Assembly (NCBI GenBank): GCA_937902425.1
Contig: CALFNB010000539.1
Location: forward strand, 1-64,000
Direction of reading: 5' to 3'
Length of the DNA: 64,000 nucleotides
Origin: an uncultured Acetobacteraceae bacterium
GTDB lineage: Bacteria > Pseudomonadota > Alphaproteobacteria > Acetobacterales > Acetobacteraceae
Under the pieces are notes generated by a model. That model was not told the DNA's origin. It did not search any database and saw only the letters and a list, made by a program, of their open reading frames with translations. The position numbers were made by a program, and so were the translations under genes. This document shows, in pieces, positions 55,564 through 64,000 of this stretch. Numbering within the stretch: the first letter of the stretch is position 1; every line of letters starts with the position of its first letter.

Positions 55564-56790
55564 CTATGGACGGTGCAGTTCGGCGCGCGCCCGGGTCACG
55601 GTGCGCACGCCGCGCTTGAAGACAACCAGCGGGGCGGCGTTTTCCGCCACCGCCTGCTCGGGGGTCATCGCGTCGATCACCACGATATCGGCGGGATTGC
55701 CGACCGCGATGCCGTAATCCTTCAGGTTCATCAGCCGCGCGGATCGCTCGGTCAGCATGGCGAAGCACTCCCGCAGCCGTTTCGGATGACCGATCTGGCA
55801 GACATTCGCCTGAAGATTGGCCATCCGGATCAGCGAACAATCGCCAAGAGGCGTGAACGGATTGAGCACGTTGTTGGTGGAGATCGAGCAATTGACTCCA
55901 TGCTCCACGAGCGCGTTCACATCGACGACACCGCGGCGAACATTGTCGGTCTGATCGCGGCCTTGCATGAACAGATCGGTCGCCGGCAGTGAGGTAACCG
56001 CCACCCCGGCATCGGCGATACGCGAGGCCAGCTTATGGAACCCATCCACTTTCATCGTCGAATACTTGCACCCGTGCCCGATCGCGACGCGCCCGCCGAG
56101 CTTATATTTCTCGGTCAGCTCGCAAACGAGATGAATATCCATATCGTCGGGCGAGTTGCCGGAATCGAGATGCATATCGATATCGACATCGAATTCCCGC
56201 GCGAGATCGAACACGCGGCGGATTTGTCCCGCGTGATCCGGATCGAAATTGGGCGCGGCGCCGATCGCGCGGGCGCCACGTTTCAATGCCTCGACCAGAA
56301 GCTCATCGGCGCGCGGATTATTGGTCAGGCCTTCTTGCGGGAACACGCAAAGTTCGATGTCGATCGCCCATGCGTAATCGCGTTTCAGCGCGGCCACGGC
56401 ATCGAACGTGCGCATTTCGACACCGCCGTCCAGCTCGACATGAGGCCGCATCCGGGTGGCACCAAACTTAATGCAGCCCTCAAGCGTTTGCGCGGCGCGA
56501 CGATACGCGTCCTCGACCGTGAAAGTGTGCTTGACCGCCGAGACGCGCTCCATCGCCATGGGTAGGCGGCCTGTCTCGGGCGCGCAACGGTCGGCGATCC
56601 GCGACTTCTCCAAATGGATATGGGTCTCGACGAGGCCAGCGCAGGTCAGCCGGCCCTCCGCGTCGCAGGATGGAGCTTCGACGTGGAGTCCGGGCTGGAT
56701 GGCGACGATCTTGCCATCCGCGATGCCGATGTCGACCGGCGGCGCCTCGGGCGCGCTGGCGAGGCGCGCGTTACGAACAACCAGATCCAT
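55564..56790 (-). CDS. Cytosine-deaminase-like amidohydrolase
   Basis: 408 residues of the amidohydrolase superfamily. Metal and catalytic motifs: LVETHIHLEKSRI (HxH), DIDMHLDSGNSPDDMDIH, VAIGHGCKYSTMK, and a late SISTNNVLNPFTPLGDC. The small N- and C-terminal beta domain (LVVRNARLASAPEAP; NPADIVVIDAMTPEQAV) is typical. It may deaminate a pyrimidine or hydrolyse a cyclic amide or lactam. The ATG at 56790 with GGGAGG upstream is preferred over 56826. Confidence 0.88.
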   Translation of the reverse strand: MDLVVRNARLASAPEAPPVDIGIADGKIVAIQPGLHVEAPSCDAEGRLTCAGLVETHIHLEKSRIADRCAPETGRLPMAMERVSAVKHTFTVEDAYRRAAQTLEGCIKFGATRMRPHVELDGGVEMRTFDAVAALKRDYAWAIDIELCVFPQEGLTNNPRADELLVEALKRGARAIGAAPNFDPDHAGQIRRVFDLAREFDVDIDMHLDSGNSPDDMDIHLVCELTEKYKLGGRVAIGHGCKYSTMKVDGFHKLASRIADAGVAVTSLPATDLFMQGRDQTDNVRRGVVDVNALVEHGVNCSISTNNVLNPFTPLGDCSLIRMANLQANVCQIGHPKRLRECFAMLTERSARLMNLKDYGIAVGNPADIVVIDAMTPEQAVAENAAPLVVFKRGVRTVTRARAELHRP

Positions 56791-56856
56791 CAGCCCCAGC
56801 CTCCCGTTCTCGCGATCTCGGGACATGATGCACGCAATGCGGCCGGGATGTCACGG

Positions 56857-58179
56857 TCAGGTCAGCTTCAGGGCCTCCGTTACCGTCCCGCGGCATTCGC
56901 CGAATCCGATGGACAGGTAGCCGGAGCGGCGGGCCTGCCCAAGGAAGATGACCTCGTCGCCGTCTTGCAGCCAGGTCCGTGTTTCACCGTTGGACAACGT
57001 CACCGGGTTCCGGCCGCCCCGGGTCATTTCCAGCAAACATCCCGCCGAGCCTGGTTCGGTCCCCGACACGGTGCCGCTGCCGAACAGATCGCCAGCTTGC
57101 AGATTGCATCCGTTCGAGGTGTGGTGTGCCACCATTTGCGCCACCGTCCAGTACAAATCGCTGGCTTTGGAACGCGACATCACATGTGGCGCGGTGCCCG
57201 CCGAGCGCATTTTTGGCGTCAGCAACAACACCTCGAAGTCGATGTTGAAGCAGCCGGTCGCCTGGTCCGCCGGATCGTTCAGGTGCGGCAGCGGGGCCGG
57301 ATCACCCGCGGGCCGCGGCGGCTGCGCCATGCGGAACGGCGCCAAAGCGTCCGTCGTGATGATCCACGGCGACACGAACGTCGACAGACTTTTCGCCAGG
57401 AACGGGCCCAGAGGTTGCGACTCCCAACTTTGGACGTCGCGCGCCGACCAGTCGTTCAGCAGGCAAAAGCCGGCGGTATGGCTCGATGCTTCGGCGATCG
57501 GGATCGGCGTGCCGAGTTCGTTACCCGGCCCAACCCACACGCCCAGTTCAAGCTCGTAGTCGAGGTCGCGGCATGGCCCAAAATCGGGGGATGCCTGTTC
57601 TGGTGGTTTGCGCTGTCCGTTGGGCCGGCGAACCGTGCCGCCTGAGGGCCGGACCGAGGACGCCCGGCTGTGATACGCGACAGGCACATACTTATAATTG
57701 GGCATCAGCGGATTTTCCGGCCGGCTGATCGTGCCGGCGGTGCGGGCGTGATGAATGCCCGCGAAGAAATCCGTGAAATCGCCGACGCGTGCCGGCAAAT
57801 GCATCGTGCAATCGGCGGCGTCGTGCAGCAGCTGCTTCGCGATTCCCTGAAGCTGTCCGGCATCCGTCCCTTTGCTGTCCAGCAATTCCCCGACACGCCG
57901 CCGCAATGCTCGCCGCGCGCCCGCCCCGCATTCCATCCACGCATTCAATGAGCGGCCGCTCGCCGACTGGGCTGCCTCAAGTGCCGCACCGGAAAACAAC
58001 CCGGCCTCCAGCGCCGCGCTGATGTCGAAAATTTTGTAGCCGATCGCGATACCGCCGCGTGGCGCGCCGCCATTTTGGCTGAACACGCCGTGCGGCAGGT
58101 TTTGAATCGGAAATGCGTTGTGTCCGTTGGCGTACTCAACCCAGCTCGTGCGGCCGGGGTCATGCGTTTCGTCGATCAT
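56857..58179 (-). CDS. fahA: Fumarylacetoacetase
   Basis: 440 residues. It hydrolyses fumarylacetoacetate to fumarate and acetoacetate, the last step of tyrosine/homogentisate breakdown. Segments: HNAFPIQNLPHGVFSQNGGA (N-terminal SH3-like domain), ARVGDFTDFFAGIHHA, CRDLDYELELGVWVGPGNEL (metal Glu residues), FCLLNDWSARDVQSWESQPL, and GDLFGSGTVSGTEPGSAGCL. GGGAGGA precedes the ATG at 58179. The preceding gene on the strand is a decayed hmgA, whose product would supply the pathway one step earlier. Confidence 0.96.
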   Translation of the reverse strand: MIDETHDPGRTSWVEYANGHNAFPIQNLPHGVFSQNGGAPRGGIAIGYKIFDISAALEAGLFSGAALEAAQSASGRSLNAWMECGAGARRALRRRVGELLDSKGTDAGQLQGIAKQLLHDAADCTMHLPARVGDFTDFFAGIHHARTAGTISRPENPLMPNYKYVPVAYHSRASSVRPSGGTVRRPNGQRKPPEQASPDFGPCRDLDYELELGVWVGPGNELGTPIPIAEASSHTAGFCLLNDWSARDVQSWESQPLGPFLAKSLSTFVSPWIITTDALAPFRMAQPPRPAGDPAPLPHLNDPADQATGCFNIDFEVLLLTPKMRSAGTAPHVMSRSKASDLYWTVAQMVAHHTSNGCNLQAGDLFGSGTVSGTEPGSAGCLLEMTRGGRNPVTLSNGETRTWLQDGDEVIFLGQARRSGYLSIGFGECRGTVTEALKLT

Positions 58180-58289
58180 CGGTGTCCTCCCGTGAAAGCG
58201 TTGCCAAGGTCGTTCCAGACAGCATCATGATCGGCCCGCGGTCGCGAGTGGGCCAGGGAGTGCCGCGCTGGCCGCGGAATATGTCGGGT

Positions 58290-59027
58290 TTCGAACATAA
58301 TCGCCATCGAGCCGTCCATTTTCCGCGGCGTAGTGTCGTGCTCCAGATCTGGCCCTTGAATTTTCGCACGACCTCCGTTGGCTCGTCACGATCTTCGTAT
58401 TACTCGACCGGCGTCGTGAAGTCGCGCGGATTGGCGAGACCGTTGGCGCCGGTCGGGCGGAGATCCGGCAACCGCGGCATGGCACCGTGATTTTCGCGGA
58501 TGTAGCCTCGCGCCTGGCCATCATGCAGCGCGACGCGGAAGCGAATGCCGCGCTGGATGACGGCGATTTCGCGAGGTGAGACGGCCAGCCGGGCGAGTTC
58601 CATGTCAATCGCCTGTCGGCCAGGTTGTGGTACAATTGGTTACTCGCCAACCGCGTCCCAGAAGACGCGCCGCATGTCACGGTTCGCGTGATACTGGTGG
58701 ATCGTGACGCTTTGACTGCATTCCGTCTCGGAATTTGACAACGCAGTCACGAATCCGTCCAGAAAATCCGCCGCACTGTCGGGTCCCCGCGAGCACACCG
58801 TACACAGAGCGCAACTCAATACGACGGATACACTGCACATGATCGTATGCGGCACATCCAGACGCGCCGCGCCTCCCGATGGTGCACGGTATTTCTGATA
58901 ACTGTTCGGCACAAAGCCCAAACGCGAGTTGCCGTAGGGAGTTTTGTCCGACGGGAAGTGCGCCTTGGATCGATCCTGTTGCATTCTCGTTGCCGAACCA
59001 ACACAAACGGTCGATCATGTCAGGCAT
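58290..59027 (-). pseudogene. hmgA: Homogentisate 1,2-dioxygenase remnant
   Basis: Start frame: MPDMIDRLCWFGNENATGSI, then GALPVGQNSLRQ and FGLCAEQLSEIP, matching the HmgA N-terminus (YLSGFGNE...GALPxGRNSPQ...YAEQLSG). After a frame change: ADFLDGFVTALSNSE and MRRVFWDAVGE. Then an in-frame TAA (58640-58642), and [20 protein letters not shown] with [20 protein letters not shown] and [12 protein letters not shown]-like [20 protein letters not shown] second in-frame TAA follows (58400-58402), then YEDRDEPTEVVRKFKGQIWS. The C-terminal ~45%, which carries the iron ligands, is gone. Non-functional. Confidence 0.88.
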
Positions 59028-59051
59028 CGCCGCGAGCTCCCAATATTCGGC

Positions 59052-59079
59052 TTGATTTTCACCATGGCGATACTATACG
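59052..59079 (+). promoter_or_regulatory. Candidate sigma70 promoter for the MarR gene
   Basis: TTGATT (59052-59057), 16-base spacer, TATACG (59074-59079), about 29 bases upstream of the ATG. An imperfect dyad CCCTTGAGGG at 59089-59098, near the ribosome-binding site, could be an operator. Unconfirmed. Confidence 0.35.
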
Positions 59080-59107
59080 GGGCTTCCACCCTTGAGGGGG
59101 GTAGTTC

Positions 59108-59590
59108 ATGCCGATCAAGAATCGCAACGACCGTGTGGCGGAGTTTCGTCTTGGGTCCTTTCTGCCTTTCAGACTGGTGGTGGTAACTGATTCGGTCTAC
59201 CGCATGTTCGCTGAAAATTATGTGGGGTCGTTCAACCTCACGATACCGGAAATTCGCGCGCTGAGTGTCATCGCCGAGCATGGCACGCTGTCGCCGACCG
59301 CTGTCGGGCAGCACGCTTTGATGGATAAGGTCAAAGTCAGTCGTGCCACGCAAAGTCTGGTCGCCAAAGGGTTGCTGCGGCAGCGCCAGGATCCGAATGA
59401 CGGGCGTAGCCGGCTGTTGCGGCTCACGCGCAAGGGCGCCGCGGTGCACGCCAAATTCGTGTCGCTGGCTACTAGGTTGGAAGCCATGCTGTTTGGCAAC
59501 CTCAGCCGTGCCGACCTGAACGCGCTCAACCGTATATTGACGAAAATTACAACTCGGCTTGAAACGACCGGCGAGATCGACCGCACCTGA
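59108..59590 (+). CDS. MarR-family transcriptional regulator
   Basis: 160 residues. Winged helix-turn-helix: LTIPEIRALSVIAEHGTLSP, VGQHALMDKVKVSRATQSLV and the wing RQRQDPNDGRSRLLRLTRKG. It is divergent from the hmgA relic and fahA, with an 80-base gap, and MarR proteins commonly control aromatic catabolism next door. Hence it probably regulates the homogentisate genes; since hmgA is dead, its current target may be only fahA or itself. Confidence 0.88.
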   Translation: MPIKNRNDRVAEFRLGSFLPFRLVVVTDSVYRMFAENYVGSFNLTIPEIRALSVIAEHGTLSPTAVGQHALMDKVKVSRATQSLVAKGLLRQRQDPNDGRSRLLRLTRKGAAVHAKFVSLATRLEAMLFGNLSRADLNALNRILTKITTRLETTGEIDRT

Positions 59591-59729
59591 ACCGGTCTGG
59601 AAACGGCGGCCGAACGGGGACTCGCGTACGGTCGAATTGGCGCTACACTCTTTCGCGGGCGCTCCGGGGGCCCACGTACTTTGGGACGCGAACCTGGGCA
59701 GCGCTTCGGCGAATGAAGGAGGTGCGGCC

Positions 59730-61691
59730 ATGTCCAAAAGCAGAAACGGCGAAAATCCTCGATCCGTGGCCCTCGTGGGACCGCAGGGAAGCGGCAAGTC
59801 GACCCTGTTCGACGCGTTGATGGAGGCGACCGGCGCAACCGTCAAACGGCCCGCCGATCCACGCAACCGGCCCGCGACCACCACGATCCGCGTGGGACAT
59901 TGCAGCTTTCTCGATGAAGCATGGTCCATCCTGGATTGTCCCGGCTCGATCGAGTTCGCTCATGAGGTGCATGCCGCGCTGGCGATGGTGGATATCGCCA
60001 TCGTCGTCTGTGAGCCCGATCCAGCCCGCGCGACAACCATCGCGCCGCTGCTGCGCGCGCTCAGCGGCGAACTGGTGCCGCATATCGTCCTGATCAACAA
60101 AATCGATACGTTCGATGGGTCGGTCGCCGATGTGATCGCCTCCTTGCAGGCGTATGCCGGTTCGCCGCTGGTGTTGCGGCAGATGCCGATCACGGAAAGC
60201 GGCCGCATTGGTGGCTATGTCGATCTGATGAGCGAGCGCGCGTATCGCTATCGCAAAGGTCAGGCCTCCGAATTGATCCGCATCCCGGAATCCATGGCCG
60301 CCGAGGAAGCCGCCGAACGGGGCCGGCTGGTTGAGACGTTGGCTGATCGTGACGATGCGCTGCTGGAAAAAGTACTGGAAGATATCCGGCCGACGCCGGA
60401 GGAACTCTACCTCGACATGCGCAAGGATCTGCTGGCCGGCGCGGTGATCGAGGTCATGCTGGGTGCCGGTGAAGCCACCCATGGTGTGCGCCGGTTGTGG
60501 AAGGCGCTGCGCCACGAGACGCCGACCACGGCTGAAACCTGTGACCGCAAAGGGATCGACGCGGACGGCCCGCCTTTGGCGCAGATCTTCCGCACCGAGT
60601 ACGCCGGCCATACCGGCAAACTATCGTATGCCCGGATCTGGCGCGGCGAGATCAAGGACGGCGTGACGTTGGGCGGTACGCGCCTGGGTGGAATTTATCA
60701 TTTCGTCAACGGCGAGCTTTCCAAGTCTCCCGCCTGCGTCGCCGGCGACGTGGTGGCTTTGGGACGGTTGGATGGCGTGGCGACCGGCGCGACCGTCTCG
60801 CCAGGCGCGGTGCCGGAGCAATTGCCGTTCCCGCCGGCGCCCACTCCGGTCTATGCGCTGGCGGTGACCACGACCGACCGCAAGGACGACGTGCGGCTGT
60901 CGGATGCGCTGCGCAAGATGGCCGAGGAAGACCCGTCGCTGACCGTGACACAGGATCACGAAACCGGTGAGACGGTGATGCATGGCCAGGGCGAGATGCA
61001 CCTGCTGAATGCCATCGAGCACATGGCGAAGAACTACAATCTGAAGATGACCACGCGGCGTCCGTCGATCGCGTATCGCGAAACGATCAAAGCGCCGGTA
61101 CACGAACACGGCAGACTGAAACGGCAAACCGGCGGCCACGGTCAGTTCGCCGATGTGAAGATCAACCTCGCGCCACGGGAACGCGGTGCCGGCTTCCTGT
61201 TCGTCGATAAGGTGGTGGGCGGTGCGGTGCCACGCAATTTCATTCCCGTGGTGGGTGAGGCGGCGGAAGACGCGGCGAAAAAAGGCCCGTTCGGATATCC
61301 GGTCGTCGACATCTCGGTCACGCTGGTCGACGGCGGATTTCACGCGGTCGACAGTTCCGACATGGCGTTCCGCACCGCGACGCAGATCGCGATGCGCGAG
61401 GGCTTGGCGAAGGCCGACCCAGTGCTGCTGGAACCGATCGATCGCGTGACGATCAGCGTGCCGAACGATCTTACTCCGCGCGCGCAACGACTGCTGACGG
61501 GACGGCGCGGCCAGATCCTCGGGTTCGGCGAACGCGAGGGCTGGCCCGGCTGGGATGATGTCGAGGCGCTGGTGCCGGAAGCCGAACTGCACGACCTGAT
61601 CATCGATCTGCGTTCCCAGACTCAGGGTCTGGGCACCTACCGGCGGCAGTTCGACCACCTGGCCGAAACGAAGGCGCCGGCGAAGGTTTGA
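59730..61691 (+). CDS. EF-G-like translational GTPase paralogue lacking the catalytic His
   Basis: 653 residues with the five-domain EF-G layout. P-loop LVGPQGSGKSTLFDALM, NKID motif VLINKIDTFDG. The G3 motif reads LDCPGSIEFAHEV where EF-G has DTPGH, so the His that activates hydrolysis is Ser. The switch I RGITI motif is also not recognisable. Domain III-V parts are EF-G-like (EDPSLTVTQDHETGETVMHG, GQGEMHL, TGGHGQFADVKINL). AAGGAGGT lies just before the ATG at 59730. It is likely an accessory or specialised factor rather than the main EF-G; no rpsL, rpsG or tufA is nearby. Confidence 0.85.
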   Translation: MSKSRNGENPRSVALVGPQGSGKSTLFDALMEATGATVKRPADPRNRPATTTIRVGHCSFLDEAWSILDCPGSIEFAHEVHAALAMVDIAIVVCEPDPARATTIAPLLRALSGELVPHIVLINKIDTFDGSVADVIASLQAYAGSPLVLRQMPITESGRIGGYVDLMSERAYRYRKGQASELIRIPESMAAEEAAERGRLVETLADRDDALLEKVLEDIRPTPEELYLDMRKDLLAGAVIEVMLGAGEATHGVRRLWKALRHETPTTAETCDRKGIDADGPPLAQIFRTEYAGHTGKLSYARIWRGEIKDGVTLGGTRLGGIYHFVNGELSKSPACVAGDVVALGRLDGVATGATVSPGAVPEQLPFPPAPTPVYALAVTTTDRKDDVRLSDALRKMAEEDPSLTVTQDHETGETVMHGQGEMHLLNAIEHMAKNYNLKMTTRRPSIAYRETIKAPVHEHGRLKRQTGGHGQFADVKINLAPRERGAGFLFVDKVVGGAVPRNFIPVVGEAAEDAAKKGPFGYPVVDISVTLVDGGFHAVDSSDMAFRTATQIAMREGLAKADPVLLEPIDRVTISVPNDLTPRAQRLLTGRRGQILGFGEREGWPGWDDVEALVPEAELHDLIIDLRSQTQGLGTYRRQFDHLAETKAPAKV

Positions 61692-61692
61692 T

Positions 61693-62439
61693 CTAACCCA
61701 CGAAGGCGCCCCCGTTCACGTCGATGACGGCGCCGGACAGGTAACTCGCGGCGGGCGTGCACAGGAACGCGATCGGCCATGCCAGTTCGTCGGCGCGGCC
61801 CATGCGGCGGAGCGGTAGATTGGGGCCCAGGTTGGAGCCGCGCGTCATCGGCGTTTCGACCGGCCCCGGAGCGACCGCGTTGACCATGACGCCCTGGGTG
61901 ACGCCCTGCCGCGACGTCCATTTCACCAGTGCGTGCACCGCACCTTTGGACGCGGAATAATCTGGTGGCGTATTGAGCGAGGTGCCGCCGGTCTTGCCCG
62001 CCACCGAACCGACCAGTGCGATATGACCGCCGCCGTGCGCCGCCATATGATCGATCGCGCGCATCGCGATCTCCAGCGGAACGCGAACGTTGATGTCCAT
62101 GACGCGATGGAACCGTTCGCGCCACGCGCGGTCATTGCGCCAGTCGCGGCTTTCGAGGATCGCGGCGCAATGCGCCATCGCGTGAAGCCTGGGACCGGCG
62201 AACAGACCGGCGAGGAAGCTGTCATCGGTCAGGTCGCCCTCGCTGACGTCGCACTGAACGCCGAGCGCTCGGACCTCGGCGGCCGTCGCGTCCAGCGGTG
62301 CGCGGTCCGTCAGTAACAGATCCGCGCCCAACTGGGCCAGCACCAGTGCGGTGGCTTTACCGATACCGCTTGCCGCGCCGGTCACCAAAGCGCGTTTGCC
62401 TCGCATGTCGAGGGCGGCCGGGAGAGTGAGTGAGGTCAT
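61693..62439 (-). CDS. Short-chain dehydrogenase/reductase
   Basis: 248 residues. Cofactor motif VTGAASGIGKATALVLAQLG with LLTDRAPLD; the usual NNAG is replaced by HCAAILESRDW. Catalytic Ser in LVGSVAGKTGG and PDYSASKGAVHALVKW give Tyr-x-x-x-Lys. The C-terminus YLSGAVIDVNGGAFVG is typical of FabG-like enzymes. It ends 1 base from the EF-G-like stop and diverges from the VOC gene with a 56-base gap. Confidence 0.9.
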   Translation of the reverse strand: MTSLTLPAALDMRGKRALVTGAASGIGKATALVLAQLGADLLLTDRAPLDATAAEVRALGVQCDVSEGDLTDDSFLAGLFAGPRLHAMAHCAAILESRDWRNDRAWRERFHRVMDINVRVPLEIAMRAIDHMAAHGGGHIALVGSVAGKTGGTSLNTPPDYSASKGAVHALVKWTSRQGVTQGVMVNAVAPGPVETPMTRGSNLGPNLPLRRMGRADELAWPIAFLCTPAASYLSGAVIDVNGGAFVG

Positions 62440-62495
62440 TGGCGTTTCCTTCTGTTTCGCGCAGTCTGCCAGGAACAACCGCCGGAGGAAATTCG

Positions 62496-63257
62496 ATGAC
62501 CTTACGTCTGCGCCAGATCTGCCTCGTCGCGCCGCATTTGGAGCCGTCGGTTTCCACGATCTGCACCGTGCTCGGCACGATGGTGTGCTACGTCGACCCA
62601 AATGTCGAGAAATACGGTCTGGTCAATGCGCTGATGCCGATCGGCAATTCGTTCCTGGAGGTGGTGGCACCGACCCGGGACGGCACCGCCGCCGGCCGGT
62701 ATCTCGATCGGCGAGGCGGCGAAGGCGGCTACATGGTCATCCTCGATTGTGACGCCATCGAACCGTGGCTGACGCATCTGCCCGCGGTTGGGGTTCGTAT
62801 CGCCAACGATCTGGATTATCCGGGCGAATATCGCGGGTTGCAGTTGCATCCGCGGGATACCGGCGGGGCATTGCTGGAAATCAATCACTCGCATGGCGGC
62901 GCCTGGGACGGTCCGTATCACCCCGCCGGCCCGCGCTGGACCGGCGCGCATGGCGTTGAGGCCGAGGACATGATCGTGGCGGCTGAATTGCAGTCCGGCG
63001 ACCCCGCTCACCTCGCGGGCCGATGGTCGGAGATTCTGCGGCGGCCGGTGCGCGATGTTGCCGGGGTGCCAACAATTGACCTCGATATTGGAACACTGCG
63101 TTTCGTTCCGGCGAACGACGGGCGTGGCGAAGGCCTGGGGGGCATAGACGTGAAAATCCCCCGTCACGAACGGGCTCGTTTCGCGGCCCGGCAGAAAGAG
63201 GTGCCCGAGGCAGATGGCGCGCTGACGCTATGCGGAACGCGGGTGCGGTTGGTGTGA
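62496..63257 (+). CDS. VOC-family protein, long form
   Basis: 253 residues, resembling the Glyoxalase_3 type VOC proteins. LRQICLVAPHLEPSVSTICT opens the first module, GNSFLEVVAPTRDGTAAGRY supplies the conserved Glu, and GGALLEINHSHGGAWDGPYH follows near residue 130. The second half (residues ~150-250) is a degenerate repeat. GCCGGAGGAAATT precedes the ATG at 62496. Substrate unknown. Confidence 0.82.
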   Translation: MTLRLRQICLVAPHLEPSVSTICTVLGTMVCYVDPNVEKYGLVNALMPIGNSFLEVVAPTRDGTAAGRYLDRRGGEGGYMVILDCDAIEPWLTHLPAVGVRIANDLDYPGEYRGLQLHPRDTGGALLEINHSHGGAWDGPYHPAGPRWTGAHGVEAEDMIVAAELQSGDPAHLAGRWSEILRRPVRDVAGVPTIDLDIGTLRFVPANDGRGEGLGGIDVKIPRHERARFAARQKEVPEADGALTLCGTRVRLV

Positions 63258-63266
63258 GACGAGCAG

Positions 63267-64000
63267 TTAACCGCCCCGCGTTTCCAGCTTCTTCAATTCA
63301 TCCAGCAACACCGGCAATCCCATGCTGATCGTGTGAACGCCGAGCACGCTGACCAGGGCGAGGACTTCCATGATTTCTTCCGGCGTCGCTCCAAGTTTCA
63401 GCGCGTTCTCCATGTGAATACGCGTGCCTGGTTCGTACATGTGCGTCGTCGCGGCGTCGATCGCGACATAAACCAGTTCGCGGATCTTCGGTTCCAGCGT
63501 ACCCGTCTTCCACGGCACCGAGGAAAACTCGGCGTACGCTTCGAAGAAATCGGGCGACAGCGCCAGCACGCCATCCCACAGCGGCGACCAGTAACCGCGA
63601 TTGGCGATGAACGCGGCCTTTAGTTGTTCCTGACGCGGCGTCAGCGGTTTTCTGGTCACGTCAGGTTTGCCGGCCTGTCGCATGACATCCAGCAGTGCCG
63701 GCACGCCCATTGTCACGGAATGCACGCCAATCGAGGACGTCAACTGGTACACTTCCATGATCTCATCGCGGGTCGCGCCATGGCGCAAGGCATTGCGGAT
63801 ATGCACGCGCAATCCCGGCTCGTACATATGCGTCGTGGAGGAATCGATCGCGATATACAGCAGCTCCTTCACCTTCGGTGACAGCGTGCCGGTCTTCCAT
63901 GGCACCGAGGACAGCTTCGCGTAGGCCTCGAAGTAATCCGGCGCGATGTCCAACAGCGGGTCCCAACCGCGGCTCCAGTAACCGCGGGCGTCGATGAAAT
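63267..64000 (-). CDS. Tandem-duplicated carboxymuconolactone-decarboxylase-like protein (partial, 5' end outside window)
   Basis: The frame is open past the right edge (FIDARGYWSRGWDPLLDIAP at the edge), so the start is missing. Two AhpD/CMD-like units repeat: YFEAYAKLSSVPWKTGTLSP with TTHMYEPGLRVHIRNALRHG, and FFEAYAEFSSVPWKTGTLEP with TTHMYEPGTRIHMENALKLG. Where AhpD has a CxxC redox pair, both units read MYEPG, so a peroxidase role is unlikely. A decarboxylase or scaffold role is possible. The right edge is a window cut, not a natural end. Confidence 0.9.
   Translation of the reverse strand, partial: FIDARGYWSRGWDPLLDIAPDYFEAYAKLSSVPWKTGTLSPKVKELLYIAIDSSTTHMYEPGLRVHIRNALRHGATRDEIMEVYQLTSSIGVHSVTMGVPALLDVMRQAGKPDVTRKPLTPRQEQLKAAFIANRGYWSPLWDGVLALSPDFFEAYAEFSSVPWKTGTLEPKIRELVYVAIDAATTHMYEPGTRIHMENALKLGATPEEIMEVLALVSVLGVHTISMGLPVLLDELKKLETRGG

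Overview
The window is GC-rich, gene-dense chromosomal DNA from an alphaproteobacterium, most probably an Acetobacteraceae/Rhodospirillales member. This rests on a GcrA cell-cycle regulator (11340-11945), a PmtA-type phospholipid methyltransferase, CYP153/ferredoxin gene sets, and trains of perfect GC hairpins between genes. No rRNA, tRNA, CRISPR array, complete insertion sequence or prophage was seen. Genus-level assignment is inference.

Layout. 1-12.3 kb is mostly housekeeping and single genes: exonuclease III (cut by the left edge), a GNAT acetyltransferase, a decayed vapBC locus, a DCC thiol protein, ilvD, a PmtA-like methyltransferase, a cold-shock protein, tatA, a sterol-desaturase-like membrane protein, a PEP-CTERM protein, a parvulin isomerase, a formamidase-like enzyme and gcrA. 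12.3-22.1 kb holds kup, a ring-cleavage-type VOC dioxygenase with a smaller VOC partner, a CPA2 antiporter, and a tight operon of a TPP-dependent enzyme, ferredoxin reductase, [2Fe-2S] ferredoxin and a CYP153 alkane-hydroxylase-type P450. 22.1-26.3 kb has a PhnW-like aminotransferase coupled to formate-THF ligase, and a luciferase-like flavoenzyme.

26.3-37.7 kb is one 14-gene minus-strand catabolic block: SDR, CoA-transferase, M20 amidohydrolase, a [2Fe-2S]/FAD dehydrogenase pair, a complete branched-chain-type ABC importer, a racemase-like protein, an amidohydrolase and a VOC protein. A flavoenzyme and a phytanoyl-CoA-dioxygenase-like gene diverge from it. It looks like uptake and stepwise breakdown of an amide- or lactam-containing acid; the substrate cannot be read from sequence. 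39.8-50.8 kb holds a PfkB kinase with greB, an MFS transporter with a large membrane protein, an MNT nucleotidyltransferase beside a broken HEPN gene, an RraA-like aldolase with an acyl-CoA dehydrogenase, a lipoprotein and a large membrane protein. 50.9-54.4 kb is a graveyard of defence/toxin genes: a WD40-GTPase-COR-TIR/SEFIR protein split by frameshifts and a heavily decayed MazEF-like pair. 54.4-64 kb has an enolase-superfamily enzyme, a cytosine-deaminase-like enzyme, fahA next to a decayed hmgA, a divergent MarR regulator, an unusual EF-G paralogue, an SDR, a VOC protein and a duplicated carboxymuconolactone-decarboxylase-like protein running off the right edge.

The most striking pattern is selective decay. 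Three toxin-antitoxin loci and one immune-receptor-like gene carry indels, while nearly all transport and metabolic genes are open; the exceptions are hmgA and an SDR scar. The strongest candidate for an undescribed system is the WD40-Roc-COR-TIR/SEFIR gene, with the caveat that it is interrupted in this sequence.
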